This document shows positions 45,526 through 54,395 of a DNA stretch of 64,000 nucleotides, in pieces. Numbering within the stretch: the first letter of the stretch is position 1; the number at the start of each line of letters is the position of its first letter. This DNA comes from Acidobacteriota bacterium. Its GTDB lineage: Bacteria > Acidobacteriota > Vicinamibacteria > Vicinamibacterales > Vicinamibacteraceae. The notes under the pieces are model-generated. The model worked only from the letters and a program-made list of their open reading frames with translations. It searched no databases and was not told the origin of the DNA. Made by a program: the position numbers and the translations under genes. The stretch covers positions 1 through 64,000 of the forward strand of contig JAEZCY010000374.1 of NCBI GenBank assembly GCA_023429845.1, read 5' to 3'.

Positions 45526-45716
45526 AGCCTGCACGAGGCGCTGGAGTGGCTCGCCGAGCTCGACGCGCGGCAAGCGCGGGCCGTGGAGCTCCGCTACTTC
45601 GCAAGGTGTGGGTCGAGGAGGTCGCGGACGCGATGGGGATCTCGCCGGCGACCGTCAAACGGGGGTGGCAGACCGTGCGCGTCTGGCTGGCGCACGATCT
45701 ACGCCTGGGCGCGTGA
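45526..45716 (+). pseudogene. relic of an ECF sigma-70 factor (region 4)
   Basis: SLHEALEWLAELDARQARAVELRYF is encoded from 45526 in one frame, and KVWVEEVADAMGISPATVKRGW from 45603 in another. Joined, they match region 4 of the ECF sigma group paired with Ser/Thr kinases (LxxLDxRxARxVELRYFxGLSVEE...LGISPATVKRDW). One base is missing after TTC at 45600. Upstream, where region 2 should be, I see no conserved sequence. The rest of the 523-bp gap (45224-45746) holds no other gene that I can support. Confidence 0.72.
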
Positions 45717-45746
45717 ATCGTCGCCCCGGACGAGTTCCTGAAGAGT

Positions 45747-46856
45747 TCAACGACCTGCCGCTGCCCGAAACAGCATGCCGGCATCCACCACCCATCCATG
45801 CGACCGGACCCACTCGTTGCGTTCATCCGCTGTCTGAGGGCCCAACTCGCCATACAGGGTGCGGTCGATTGTGCCGATGACCATGTCCCATCCGTAGCGG
45901 TACTGGAACGCCTGCCAGAACCTCCGCCAGCGGCTCCCCGACCGAGTCGGATCGAGGCGGACGTTCAAGGCGTCGACCGGGCTGCACGCACATCCTTTCA
46001 AAGCGTAGATGATCTCGCTGGGGATGATGCGTACCCGTAGTGGAATCACGCCGCGCCACATGTCGATGTTACGCACGGTGGTTCCGTCCACGCTGTACGC
46101 TCCGACCCCCAGCCCGATCTCCACCGACCGTCCCAGTGGGGACACGGGTTGCGACCATCGCCAGCGAAGGAGGCGCCCGACCGGTACGTACGCGATTGCG
46201 CTCATCGTGGTGATGCGTGTTTTCCCGGTGTAGCGCGTCTCGTCCTTCAACCGGTCGTCGGTCAGCCAGCTCAGCTCGAGTTGGATGGACACGACATTGT
46301 TGGACCTGTCGACGCGGCACCGCCGGAATCGCCGCTGGTTCTCCTCGTAGTCTGCCCAGAACCCTGGATCGTAGGCGCGGCTCGGGTCGAGGGCGTTCGT
46401 GAGTTCATCGAGCGCCGCGCGATGAGCGCTGCGCTCCGGCCTTAGTGCCAGCACGGCGTCCAGTAACGTGCGCTGACTGTAAGGTCGAAGGGCTTTCTGG
46501 GCGGCCTCGATATCCCGCAGCAGCGCCTCAAGACGTTCCTCTCTTGTGGCACCAACTTCGCTGTCGATCGCACGAATGACGTTCTCGAAGATTGTCGCCT
46601 GCGCGCGCCACGTGCTCGCCTGCACGGGGACCTGCAAGCCCGCACTGGTATACGCCACGAGAGCCAGCGTCTCGGGCGGCGACAGGGGTGCACCGATGCA
46701 CACCACGTCGCCGGCAAGGAAGCCCACGCCGTCGAACTCGCCCGGACCGCTCAACTCGTCGAGCCATGCGAGCCATTTCAGCGCCGCTGCATTGGTGGGC
46801 GTGAGTGCGTTGAGGAGAACAGCAGCCAGCAGGAAAGCGGGGACCGAACGGCGCAC
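45747..46856 (-). CDS. secreted protein of unknown function next to a Ser/Thr kinase
   Basis: This 369-residue protein has a signal peptide (FLLAAVLLNALTPTNAAA). The middle is helical (about 85-160, EERLEALLRDIEAAQKALRP). The rest is beta-rich and Trp/Arg rich (RLLRWRWSQPVSPLGRSVEIGLGVGAYSV, split by loops), which could be a small barrel or sandwich. No known domain is recognised. It starts 10 bp after the kinase stop, so the two are probably made together. It may be an envelope target or output of the kinase. Confidence 0.78.
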   Translation of the reverse strand: MRRSVPAFLLAAVLLNALTPTNAAALKWLAWLDELSGPGEFDGVGFLAGDVVCIGAPLSPPETLALVAYTSAGLQVPVQASTWRAQATIFENVIRAIDSEVGATREERLEALLRDIEAAQKALRPYSQRTLLDAVLALRPERSAHRAALDELTNALDPSRAYDPGFWADYEENQRRFRRCRVDRSNNVVSIQLELSWLTDDRLKDETRYTGKTRITTMSAIAYVPVGRLLRWRWSQPVSPLGRSVEIGLGVGAYSVDGTTVRNIDMWRGVIPLRVRIIPSEIIYALKGCACSPVDALNVRLDPTRSGSRWRRFWQAFQYRYGWDMVIGTIDRTLYGELGPQTADERNEWVRSHGWVVDAGMLFRAAAGR

Positions 46857-46866
46857 GCGACCTCCT

Positions 46867-48945
46867 TCACGGGGGCGATTCTGGCGTGTAGCCCGGCACC
46901 AACGGATACGCGTCGAAGGGTGAGCCTTCGTGGCCCGTCAACTGCAACTGCGGCTCGCTCGATGCAACGACACGATTGCGCGGAGCCATCTTGCCAGGGC
47001 AGTGCAGCAGCCAGTCACGCTGATGCTCTCCAATAACGTAGCAACGCTCGGCGCCGTACAGGACCTCGCGGGCGTCCTTGGTGTACATGACGCGCCAGCT
47101 CCCGACGACAGCCGCGGCGATCAGCACGACGATCGCGATGACGGCAATCGATGCCACCCCAGACACCTTGCCGGCCGGCAACCTGCGCGACAGGAGCTGC
47201 AGGCCGACGACAAGCAGTGCCACGAGCGACAACAGCATGCGGAAGTTCGATTTCTGCTCGCGCAACCCGCTGTGGAAGACACCGAAGATCTCTGCCGATC
47301 CATCGACGGCGGACGTGGTCAGTGCCGCCACGAACTCCGGGTACGCGCTCAGCACGGCCACCAGCCCGCCGATACCCAGGAGGCAGCACACCTGGTCCAC
47401 CACCGCCCTCGTCAACAGCTGTCGACGCGCGAGATGGCGTGTCACGTCGGCCATCGTGAGCTCGACGCGTGCCATGAGTCGCGGGGCGATTCCACCGGCG
47501 ATCTGCCACACCATCGCGCCCATCGGCACCGTGATCAGGGCGAGCGCGGCGACGATGGCTGGCCCGAGCATCGACTTGGCCCCGACGACGACATGCGCGA
47601 GTGCCGACTCGTTCGCGAAGCGGCCATGGCGGCCGAGCACGGCGTTGAACTCCATTGTGCTGATCGCGCCCGCCACGAACACCGCGGCGAGACCTGCGGC
47701 AACGGCCACGATCACGGCCCGCAGGTTGGATGTGTGCGGGTCGGGCGGTTTGGGCGGTGGGACAGGCGTGACGTCCACGGCCGTACGCGGCGGAACATGC
47801 TCGACCCGCTGTGGCACGGCGCTGCGGTTCGCTCTCGGCACCGCTCGCGCCAGGGCTTGCCTGAACTCGCCGTTGAGCACCGGCCGGCGCTTCGGCTCGG
47901 CGTCCAGCATGCGCGCGACGATGACGGCCAGCGCCGCCGGCACACCCGGCAGCGCCTGGGCCACCCATTCGCAGTCGACGCCGGCGTCGGCGCGACTGGC
48001 CAGAGGCGGCTCCGGATACCGACCCGTGAGCAGGAAGTACAGCAACACGCCGAGGCTGTAGACGTCGGATGCGGGCGTGGCATGTCCGCCCACCAGGATC
48101 TCGGGCGCCATGTAGAGCGGCGTGCCGATCATCTGCGTGCGGGTCTGGCGCTCGCCGTGCAGTTCGCGACCGGCGCCGAAGTCCATCAGCACGATGCGAC
48201 CGGTGGTGGCCCGCATCACGTTGCTCGCCTTGATGTCCCGGTGCAGCAGCCCTCGACGGTGCACGGCGGCGACGGCGCCACATAGCGTGGCGCTGATCAG
48301 CGCCGCGTCGCGAGGAGGGAAGGGTCCGTTGGCCTCGACGAGACTTGCCAGCGTGCGCCCACGCACGTACTCCATCGCGATGGCGAGGACGTCGCCCGAT
48401 TGATGCGTGCTGTGGACCTTCACCACGTTCGGGTGGTTCAGGCGCGCGAGCATCTGGCCCTCGCGACGGATGATCTCGCGCCGTTCTGGGTAGACCGATG
48501 AATCGATGAGTTTCAGGGCCACTTCGCGCTGCAGGTTCTGCTCCCACGCGCGATACACGACGCCAAAGCCGCCGCGCCCGAGTTCCTGCAGCAGGAGGAA
48601 GTCGCCCCACAGACGATTGCCGTCCGCGTCGGGTCGCTGGCTGGTCTCTGGCGTGGTCGGAGGTCCGCCGCCTCGAGGGGGCAGGGCGAAGGCACCTGCC
48701 GGAGGCGTGATCTGGGTGCTCTCCAGCAGGGATCGCACCGCTGAGTCGCGCTCGTACTCGGCGAGGAGCGCGTCAACGTAGGCGCGCAACTCGGCATCGC
48801 TGCCGCACTCGGAGTCGAGCGCTGCCGCGCGGTCGTCCGGCGACAGGTCGAGGACCCGCGCGATCACCGTCCTGGCGCGCTGCCACTTCCTCTTGTCGGT
48901 GCCCACGCGATGCCCCGCGGGCGCGGCGCCCTGTTGCATGCCCAC
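46867..48945 (-). CDS. membrane Ser/Thr protein kinase with ECF-partner N-terminal domain
   Basis: The protein has 692 residues. The N-terminus (20-78) has the WxRARxVIxxVLxLxxDDRAAxLDxxC pattern of kinases encoded beside ECF sigma factors. The kinase domain (about 115-375) has GRGGFGVVY, K145 in VALKLI, HRDIKASN (235-242), DFG (255-257) and APE. After a Pro-rich linker come about five transmembrane helices between residues 409 and 625, and a final outer domain with Cys in AERCYVIGEHQRDW. The start is GTG 48945 or ATG 48939. The expected sigma partner appears only as the relic at 45526-45716. Confidence 0.92.
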   Translation of the reverse strand: MGMQQGAAPAGHRVGTDKRKWQRARTVIARVLDLSPDDRAAALDSECGSDAELRAYVDALLAEYERDSAVRSLLESTQITPPAGAFALPPRGGGPPTTPETSQRPDADGNRLWGDFLLLQELGRGGFGVVYRAWEQNLQREVALKLIDSSVYPERREIIRREGQMLARLNHPNVVKVHSTHQSGDVLAIAMEYVRGRTLASLVEANGPFPPRDAALISATLCGAVAAVHRRGLLHRDIKASNVMRATTGRIVLMDFGAGRELHGERQTRTQMIGTPLYMAPEILVGGHATPASDVYSLGVLLYFLLTGRYPEPPLASRADAGVDCEWVAQALPGVPAALAVIVARMLDAEPKRRPVLNGEFRQALARAVPRANRSAVPQRVEHVPPRTAVDVTPVPPPKPPDPHTSNLRAVIVAVAAGLAAVFVAGAISTMEFNAVLGRHGRFANESALAHVVVGAKSMLGPAIVAALALITVPMGAMVWQIAGGIAPRLMARVELTMADVTRHLARRQLLTRAVVDQVCCLLGIGGLVAVLSAYPEFVAALTTSAVDGSAEIFGVFHSGLREQKSNFRMLLSLVALLVVGLQLLSRRLPAGKVSGVASIAVIAIVVLIAAAVVGSWRVMYTKDAREVLYGAERCYVIGEHQRDWLLHCPGKMAPRNRVVASSEPQLQLTGHEGSPFDAYPLVPGYTPESPP

Positions 48946-49129
48946 CTGCCGTCGTACAGGAGAGGACGCATCCGCACGGGCCCGGGTTCGCAGTGCGACC
49001 AGGTCCGTGTTCAGCTGGTTACCAGAGATTCAACTGTACACCAGTGTCGAAGCGGTACCGGTCTGACGCGCGCGGAGCCGCAACGGCCGGCTGGACACCG
49101 CTCGGGATTCGCGTTCTGATCGGACCCGC

Positions 49130-49858
49130 ATGGAGCGCCAGTATCACGAGTGGTTCTCGCACCGCCTCGGCTTCGACATGGGCCTGGTCGTCTACGGCAA
49201 CTTCGGCACGCCGGTGCTGGCCTTCCCGACGAGCGGGGGCGACGAGTGGGAGATGGAGCGCCAGCGGATGATCGGCACCCTGGCGCCGTACATCGAGCAG
49301 GGCCGCATCAAGGTGTTCTGCGTGCGATCGGCCACGGGCGCTTCGTTCTACAACCGCAGCGCCCATCCCTTCCACCGCAGCTGGATGCAGAAGCAGTACG
49401 ACGAGTACGTCCGCCACGAAGTGGTGCCGTTCATCCACGACAACTGCCGCGGGCTCCTGCCGATCGCCACGATGGGCGCGTCGCTCGGCGCGTACCACGC
49501 CGCCAACAGCGCCTTCAAGCATCCCGACACCTTCAAATGGTGCTTCGCCCTCTCGGGCATCTACGACATGCGCCGCTTCATGGACGGCATGTACGACGAG
49601 CACTTCTACTTCAACAACCCCATCGACTACCTCGCCAACGCCGCCGACCCCTGGTTCCACGAGCACATCGCCTCATCGCACATCCATCTCGCGACGGGCA
49701 GCGGTGCCTGGGAGCGTCCGGAAGAGACATATCGGTTTGCGGAGGTACTGCGGCGGCGAGCCATCCCCCATCACCTGGACGACTGGGGACCGCAAGGCGG
49801 ACACGACTGGCCCTACTGGCATCACATGATGTGGGAGTACGTGGGACGACGTCTGTGA
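49130..49858 (+). CDS. esterase-family alpha/beta hydrolase
   Basis: This 242-residue cytosolic protein belongs to the esterase (EstA/FrsA-like 'putative esterase') group. The nucleophile serine is in MGASLGAYHA (about residue 123), and the likely His is in GPQGGHDWPYWHHMMWEY near the end. Members open RxYHxWxSxxLGxDMxLxVYGxxGxPVLxFPTSGG, matched here (YHEWFSHRLGFDMGLVVYGN). The substrate is unknown. The gene converges on two ATP-grasp genes, and this kind of esterase is known from ATP-grasp neighbourhoods, so it may cut or release an ester or thioester intermediate. Confidence 0.88.
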   Translation: MERQYHEWFSHRLGFDMGLVVYGNFGTPVLAFPTSGGDEWEMERQRMIGTLAPYIEQGRIKVFCVRSATGASFYNRSAHPFHRSWMQKQYDEYVRHEVVPFIHDNCRGLLPIATMGASLGAYHAANSAFKHPDTFKWCFALSGIYDMRRFMDGMYDEHFYFNNPIDYLANAADPWFHEHIASSHIHLATGSGAWERPEETYRFAEVLRRRAIPHHLDDWGPQGGHDWPYWHHMMWEYVGRRL

Positions 49859-49925
49859 ACGTTCGCGGGCTGATTACCCGCACGCGTGGCCGGCGCTGCA
49901 CAGCTGTCAGGGTGCCAACGCCCGC

Positions 49926-49953
49926 GCGTCGGGCAGGGCCCGACGCCTACGTG
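49926..49953. repeat. palindromic dispersed repeat, family A copy 6 (inverted)
   Basis: GCGTCGGGC, an AGG loop and GCCCGACGC form a perfect 9-bp stem followed by CTACGTGC, so it is a family A unit read from the other strand. It lies between the convergent esterase and ATP-grasp genes and may serve as a terminator for both. Confidence 0.75.
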
Positions 49954-49968
49954 CGATCCACCTTTCGC

Positions 49969-51333
49969 TCAGTCACGCTCGGACACGCGGAACGCCGGCA
50001 CCTGGCCGCCGCCGCTGGTGACGTTGGCCAGGCCCGACGCACTGAGCCGCGTCAGGAATCCCGCGACCCTGCCGCGGAACATGTACGGCGCACAGTCCAC
50101 GAGCATGTCCCGGGTCGTCACCCGATGCGGGTGGCTCTCGACGATCGGGAACGGTTCGTAGCGCACCGGGATGCGTTCCTGCACGATCCACGATCCTGCC
50201 GGGGCGCGCCCGAGCGCCGTCTCGAGCGCCGCCTCCCACGTTGCGGCGTCGGCCTCCCAGCCCAGCGTGACGCCGTGCCCGCCGAAGTCGTCGGCAGGCT
50301 TGAGCACGAGCCGTTCGCGGTGGCGTCGCGTGAACTCGACGAGATCGACGTCCTCGCCGCTGCTGGTGCGCGTGCGCCGCTCGCCCACCGTTCGCGTCCA
50401 GGGCACGTGCGCGCGGATCACCGCCTGCTCGTCCGCCGTGAAGCGCCCCGCGTGCTTCTCGTCGGTCAGCACGGCGAAGAACGACTTCTTGTGCGCGATC
50501 TTGCACCGCAGCGTGTTGGCGATGCAGGCGAGGCGCTCGCGGTACGCCGTGACGAGCACGCGTGTGTCGTCGGGCCGCGCCACGATGTCGGTGATCAGTG
50601 CACGCCGGTAGACGAGGTCCACCGGTTCGCCGTGAGCGACGAGGCGTCCCCTCGCGATCTCGAGCTCGCGTGGGTCGGCGATCACCGTGGGCACCCCGCG
50701 TGCCGTGAAATGCGCGGCAAGGATCTCGAACTCGTTCCACGTCGGCACACCGCGGAAGTCGGTGATGACGATGCGTGGCGGAACAGCCGTGCCGCCCCAG
50801 TCACGGTAACTCTGGAGCAATGCGTCGAGCATCGCGTCCATGAGCGGGTATGCCTCCACGCGGAATCGCTCGCGGAACCGCGCCATGATCGGCAGCTGCG
50901 CGAAGACCCGCGCCAGCACCTCCGTGTACCCGAACCCGGCGGGCGACTCGGCGTTGTACTCGGCAAACATCAGCGAGTCCGGCAGCAGGAACGAGTCTAC
51001 GCGACTGGCCGTGCTCGCGACGCCGTAGCCGGGCTCGATCTCGACGAGCGCACGCTCCGCGTCCGACAGTCCGAAGTCGGCCAGCAGCACGGGGTCGGCC
51101 AGCGCCTCGCCGACGATGCGCTCGCCGAGCCGAGCCATCACCTCACAGGCCGCGCGCTGCCTCGCCTCATCGCGCTCGTCCAAGAACAGCGGCCGCAGGA
51201 ACGGACAGCTGAGGCGCTCGCCGAAGACGAGCCGCGCCTCGCGCAGGCGCGCCGCGTGCGCCGCCCAGAACGGCTCGCTCAGTTCGCCCCCCTGCCCGAG
51301 CAGGTCCATCCACGCCTGGGCGGGAGTGGTCAT
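49969..51333 (-). CDS. ATP-grasp-like protein (carboxylate-amine ligase type)
   Basis: The protein has 454 residues. The ATP-grasp core is in the C-terminal half: LVLKPADDFGGHGVTLGWE (nucleotide-binding Lys and loop), GSWIVQERIPVRYEPFP and the final ARVAGFLTRLSASGLANVTSGGG-like metal region (here RVAGFLTRLS). The N-terminal half (1-220) with SLMFAEYNAESPAGFGYTEV resembles circularly permuted ATP-grasp and glutathionylspermidine-synthase-like proteins. The reaction is probably ATP-dependent amide ligation; donor and acceptor are unknown. A second ATP-grasp gene lies 92 bp upstream, with a family C repeat between them. Confidence 0.8.
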   Translation of the reverse strand: MTTPAQAWMDLLGQGGELSEPFWAAHAARLREARLVFGERLSCPFLRPLFLDERDEARQRAACEVMARLGERIVGEALADPVLLADFGLSDAERALVEIEPGYGVASTASRVDSFLLPDSLMFAEYNAESPAGFGYTEVLARVFAQLPIMARFRERFRVEAYPLMDAMLDALLQSYRDWGGTAVPPRIVITDFRGVPTWNEFEILAAHFTARGVPTVIADPRELEIARGRLVAHGEPVDLVYRRALITDIVARPDDTRVLVTAYRERLACIANTLRCKIAHKKSFFAVLTDEKHAGRFTADEQAVIRAHVPWTRTVGERRTRTSSGEDVDLVEFTRRHRERLVLKPADDFGGHGVTLGWEADAATWEAALETALGRAPAGSWIVQERIPVRYEPFPIVESHPHRVTTRDMLVDCAPYMFRGRVAGFLTRLSASGLANVTSGGGQVPAFRVSERD

Positions 51334-51338
51334 GAAAC

Positions 51339-51410
51339 TGGAAATTGGAACTTGGAAATGTTCAATGCTTCGAGGGGTTCGACGTCGTCGAGCATTTCAC
51401 ATTTCCAATT
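51339..51410. repeat. AT-richer inverted repeat, family C copy 3
   Basis: GGAAATTGGAACTTGGAAATG and CATTTCCAATTG form outer arms; AATGCTTCGA and TCGAGCATT form the inner stem. The arrangement matches 17811-17891. It lies between the two ATP-grasp genes. Confidence 0.75.
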
Positions 51411-51425
51411 GCGCTGACGCGGCGC

Positions 51426-52391
51426 TCACCGCAATGGCGTCCCGACGAACCCAGCCGCGGCGTTCATGCCCAGCATCTCCGCCCACTTCGGAGACATGGT
51501 GCTCTGGTGCCCGTTGAGCGCCCGGTCGATGCAGAGGCGCGCCATCTTGTCCACGACCATCTCGAAGTAGAACGGCGTGATGCGATCGCGCTCGAAGTCG
51601 GGAGCCGCGTTCAGGAAATCGATCGCGTACGGCACGTCGTCCTGGATGGCGAACTCGATGGTGTTCATCTCGTACCCGAGCGCCTCGTTGATCGTCTGCG
51701 CATCCTTGACGACGCGCGCGCCGAGCTCAGGCGAGAGGTACTCGTGGTCGATCAGGTACTGCCGCGCGTGCGGGTCGTACACCACCGGCACGATGTCGTG
51801 CTTGCCGAACGTGAAGCACCGCACGTACTTGTCGAAGTGGATGAACTGCTGCAGCGTCATGCAGTACGGCCCGGTGCCGTCATAGGCCGCGAGCAGTTCC
51901 TCGCGCGAGTGCACCTTGTACACGTGCTTCCACCCGCCGCCGGAGTAGGGCTTCAGGATCGCCGGACGTCCGACGTAATCGAGCAGGCCGTCCCAGTCGA
52001 GGGGGTACCCCAGGTTGCGCAACGACGCGGGCTGGATGTCCACGTCGTGCGGGTAGGCCTTCTGCGGCAGCAGCACGGTGCGCGGAATGGCGACGCCGAG
52101 GCGGGCCATGAGCGCGTAGTTGAAGAACTTGTCGTCGGCGGTCCACCAGAACGGGTTGTTGATCACGTACGTCCCGTTGAGCACCGCGAGCTTCAGGAAC
52201 GCCCGGTAGTAGTCCACCTCGTGGGAGATGCGATCGAGGATGACCGTGTACCGCTGCGGTTCGTCCATGGCCGTGCCGTTGAGCGTCACGTACTCCGCCG
52301 TGATGCCGTGCGGCTGCCCGAGCTGATTCACCCGATCGATGAAGGCAGGTGGGAAGCTGTACTCCCGGCCAACGAGCAACCCGATCTTCAT
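51426..52391 (-). CDS. RimK/glutathione-synthetase-like ATP-grasp protein
   Basis: This 321-residue cytosolic protein has a pre-ATP-grasp fold at the N-terminus (MKIGLLVGREYSFPPAFIDRVN), the nucleotide-binding strand PAILKPYSGGGWKHVYKV, MTLQQFIHFDKYVRCFTFG, and the metal-binding EFAIQDDVPYAIDFLNAAPD. These are the marks of an ATP-grasp carboxylate-amine ligase. No substrate can be assigned. It is upstream of the other ATP-grasp gene on the same strand; the two plus the facing esterase look like one functional group. Confidence 0.87.
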   Translation of the reverse strand: MKIGLLVGREYSFPPAFIDRVNQLGQPHGITAEYVTLNGTAMDEPQRYTVILDRISHEVDYYRAFLKLAVLNGTYVINNPFWWTADDKFFNYALMARLGVAIPRTVLLPQKAYPHDVDIQPASLRNLGYPLDWDGLLDYVGRPAILKPYSGGGWKHVYKVHSREELLAAYDGTGPYCMTLQQFIHFDKYVRCFTFGKHDIVPVVYDPHARQYLIDHEYLSPELGARVVKDAQTINEALGYEMNTIEFAIQDDVPYAIDFLNAAPDFERDRITPFYFEMVVDKMARLCIDRALNGHQSTMSPKWAEMLGMNAAAGFVGTPLR

Positions 52392-52739
52392 GTGTGCAGG
52401 TCTCCGAAAGGCCGGCAGTCTACCAGACGCAGAAGGAGGACGACGAAAGTGGAAGAACTGCGAGGAAGGCGGGCCGCGGTGGTGGCCCTCGCTCGCGCCA
52501 ACAGGACGTCAGCGCATTACCGAAGAGTATCCAGCGGGCCGGCAGCCCGGGGTCAAGCGTGCTCGCTAACGGTCGGGCCCTCCCTCCCTTCCGCCGGCTC
52601 GCACTCCTGACCCCGGGTCACCGTCCACTGGACGACCCTTCTATCCTCCCATAACGACACATTCGGCGAAACCGAACACTGGTTCGCTGCGTCCCGCACG
52701 CGGCCCTGCGGACCGGGGAGCGAACGCTACACTAAGGGC
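52392..52739. other. gene-free region with a long inverted repeat
   Basis: This 348-bp divergent region has no convincing gene. CCCGGGGTCA (52546-52555) and TGACCCCGGG (52608-52617) form a perfect 10-bp inverted repeat about 52 bp apart. TACACT shortly before GTG 52740 could be a -10 element for a leaderless transcript, but this is weak. Confidence 0.5.
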
Positions 52740-54335
52740 GTGCCGATCGTCGCTCGTGTTCCCCGCGGAGACATCTCGTCAGATCTCTTCGACCGTTCGC
52801 CCGAATCCATCGCCGCCCACCTCGAAGACGCGGCCCATTATCCGGGTGGGCATGCCGAGGCGGTCGCACGCCCGCGCACCGAAGCAGACGTTGCCGCCGT
52901 CCTTGCCGAAGGCCGGTCCGTCCTGCCGGTGGGTGTGCAGTCGTCGCTCACGGGCGGTGCCACGCCGACGGGATCAATCGTGCTGTCCACGGCGCGCCTG
53001 ACCGACATCGGCGTGCCCGCGGACGGCCGGGTGCGCGTCGGCGCAGGTGTGGTGCTGGCCGCGCTGCAGGAGTCGCTGGCCGGACACGGCGTCGAGTTTC
53101 CCCCGGTGCCGACCTACATGGGCGCGACGGTCGGCGGCATCATCGCCACCAACGCAGCCGGCGCCGCGACCTTCAAGTACGGCACGACGCGCGACTGGGT
53201 GCTCGGCTTGACGGTGGTGCTCGCCGGCGGCGACGTGGTCGACGTCGTGCGGGGCGAGCACGTGCTCGACCCCACGGGGACATTCGTCATCGACGGCCCC
53301 GGCGGCCACCGCGTCGTGCCCGTCCCGACCTACGTGATGCCCGACGTCGTCAAGCGCTCCGCCGGCTATCACGCCGCCCCCGGCATGGACCTGGTGGACC
53401 TGTTCGTCGGCGCGGAGGGCACGCTCGGCGTAATCGTCGCGGCCGTGCTGAAGGTGCAACCGGCGCGCGCCGGTCTGTGCTACGCGCTGGTGCCGGTGCC
53501 CGACGAACCACGCGCCCTTGCGCTCGTCGCCGACCTGCGCGATCGATCGCGCGAGACATGGCGGACGGCCGATCCGCAGGGCATCGACGTGGCCGCCATC
53601 GAACACATGGACGAGCGGTCGCTGCAGATCCTGCGCGAGGACGGCGCCGACAGGAAGTACGAGGTCTCCTGGCCGCCATCGGCCGGCATACTCCTGCTGG
53701 TCCAGCTGGAGCTGCCGCCGCTCACGCAGTCGGACGCCTACGATCAGATCAGCTGCGCGCTCGACGAGGATGGCCCCGACACTCCGCTGGCGCGATTCTG
53801 CCGCGTGCTCGATGCGCATGGGGTGCTCGAGGACGCCGAGCTCGCACTGCCCGGCGACCGCAAGCGCGCGGAGCAGTTGCTCGGCGTGCGAGAGGCCGTA
53901 CCGGCGGGCGTGAATGCGCGCGTCGGCCGGGCCAAGCGCGACGTGGACCCGCGGATTGCCAAGACGGCCGCCGACATGGTGGTGCCGTTCGAGCGCTTCG
54001 GCGAGATGATGACGATCTACCGCGAGGGGTTTGCCCGCCGGGGGCTCGATGTCGCGACGTGGGGCCACGTGTCCGATGGCAACGTGCACCCCAACGTGCT
54101 GCCGCGCAGCTACGACGATGTCGAGGCCGGCAAGGCCGCGATCATCGACTTCGGCGTGGAGGTAGCTCGTCTGGGCGGCTGTCCGCTGGCCGAGCACGGC
54201 GTGGGTCGCCATCCGGTGAAGCAGGCGCTGCTGCGCCAGCTGTATGGTGACGCGGGGCTGGAGCAGATGCGGCGGGTGAAACAGGCGCTCGACCCGGACG
54301 GCGTGCTTTCGCCGGGCGTACTGTTCCCGGCCTGA
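52740..54335 (+). CDS. FAD-linked oxidase (GlcD / D-lactate dehydrogenase type)
   Basis: The protein has 531 residues: a FAD-binding PCMH domain at the N-terminus (VLPVGVQSSLTGGATPTG, TYMGATVGGIIATNAAGAAT) and a FAD-oxidase C domain (TWGHVSDGNVHPNVLP and EHGVGRHPVKQALL, which provide the flavin and metal contacts). This is the glycolate oxidase/D-2-hydroxyacid dehydrogenase family, which oxidises 2-hydroxy acids and passes electrons to a quinone or cytochrome. No iron-sulfur partner (GlcE/GlcF) is adjacent. The start is GTG 52740 with a poor ribosome site. Confidence 0.92.
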   Translation: MPIVARVPRGDISSDLFDRSPESIAAHLEDAAHYPGGHAEAVARPRTEADVAAVLAEGRSVLPVGVQSSLTGGATPTGSIVLSTARLTDIGVPADGRVRVGAGVVLAALQESLAGHGVEFPPVPTYMGATVGGIIATNAAGAATFKYGTTRDWVLGLTVVLAGGDVVDVVRGEHVLDPTGTFVIDGPGGHRVVPVPTYVMPDVVKRSAGYHAAPGMDLVDLFVGAEGTLGVIVAAVLKVQPARAGLCYALVPVPDEPRALALVADLRDRSRETWRTADPQGIDVAAIEHMDERSLQILREDGADRKYEVSWPPSAGILLLVQLELPPLTQSDAYDQISCALDEDGPDTPLARFCRVLDAHGVLEDAELALPGDRKRAEQLLGVREAVPAGVNARVGRAKRDVDPRIAKTAADMVVPFERFGEMMTIYREGFARRGLDVATWGHVSDGNVHPNVLPRSYDDVEAGKAAIIDFGVEVARLGGCPLAEHGVGRHPVKQALLRQLYGDAGLEQMRRVKQALDPDGVLSPGVLFPA

Positions 54336-54395
54336 CGACAGGCCAGCGGGCCGGTCGTCGACCGGAGCCAGCATCGATGTGGAAAGGGGCAGCGC

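Noticed and set aside
45112..45573. Minus-strand frame opposite the sigma relic
   Set aside because: It overlaps the Cys-rich gene in another frame, is Arg/Pro-rich and has no recognisable domain.
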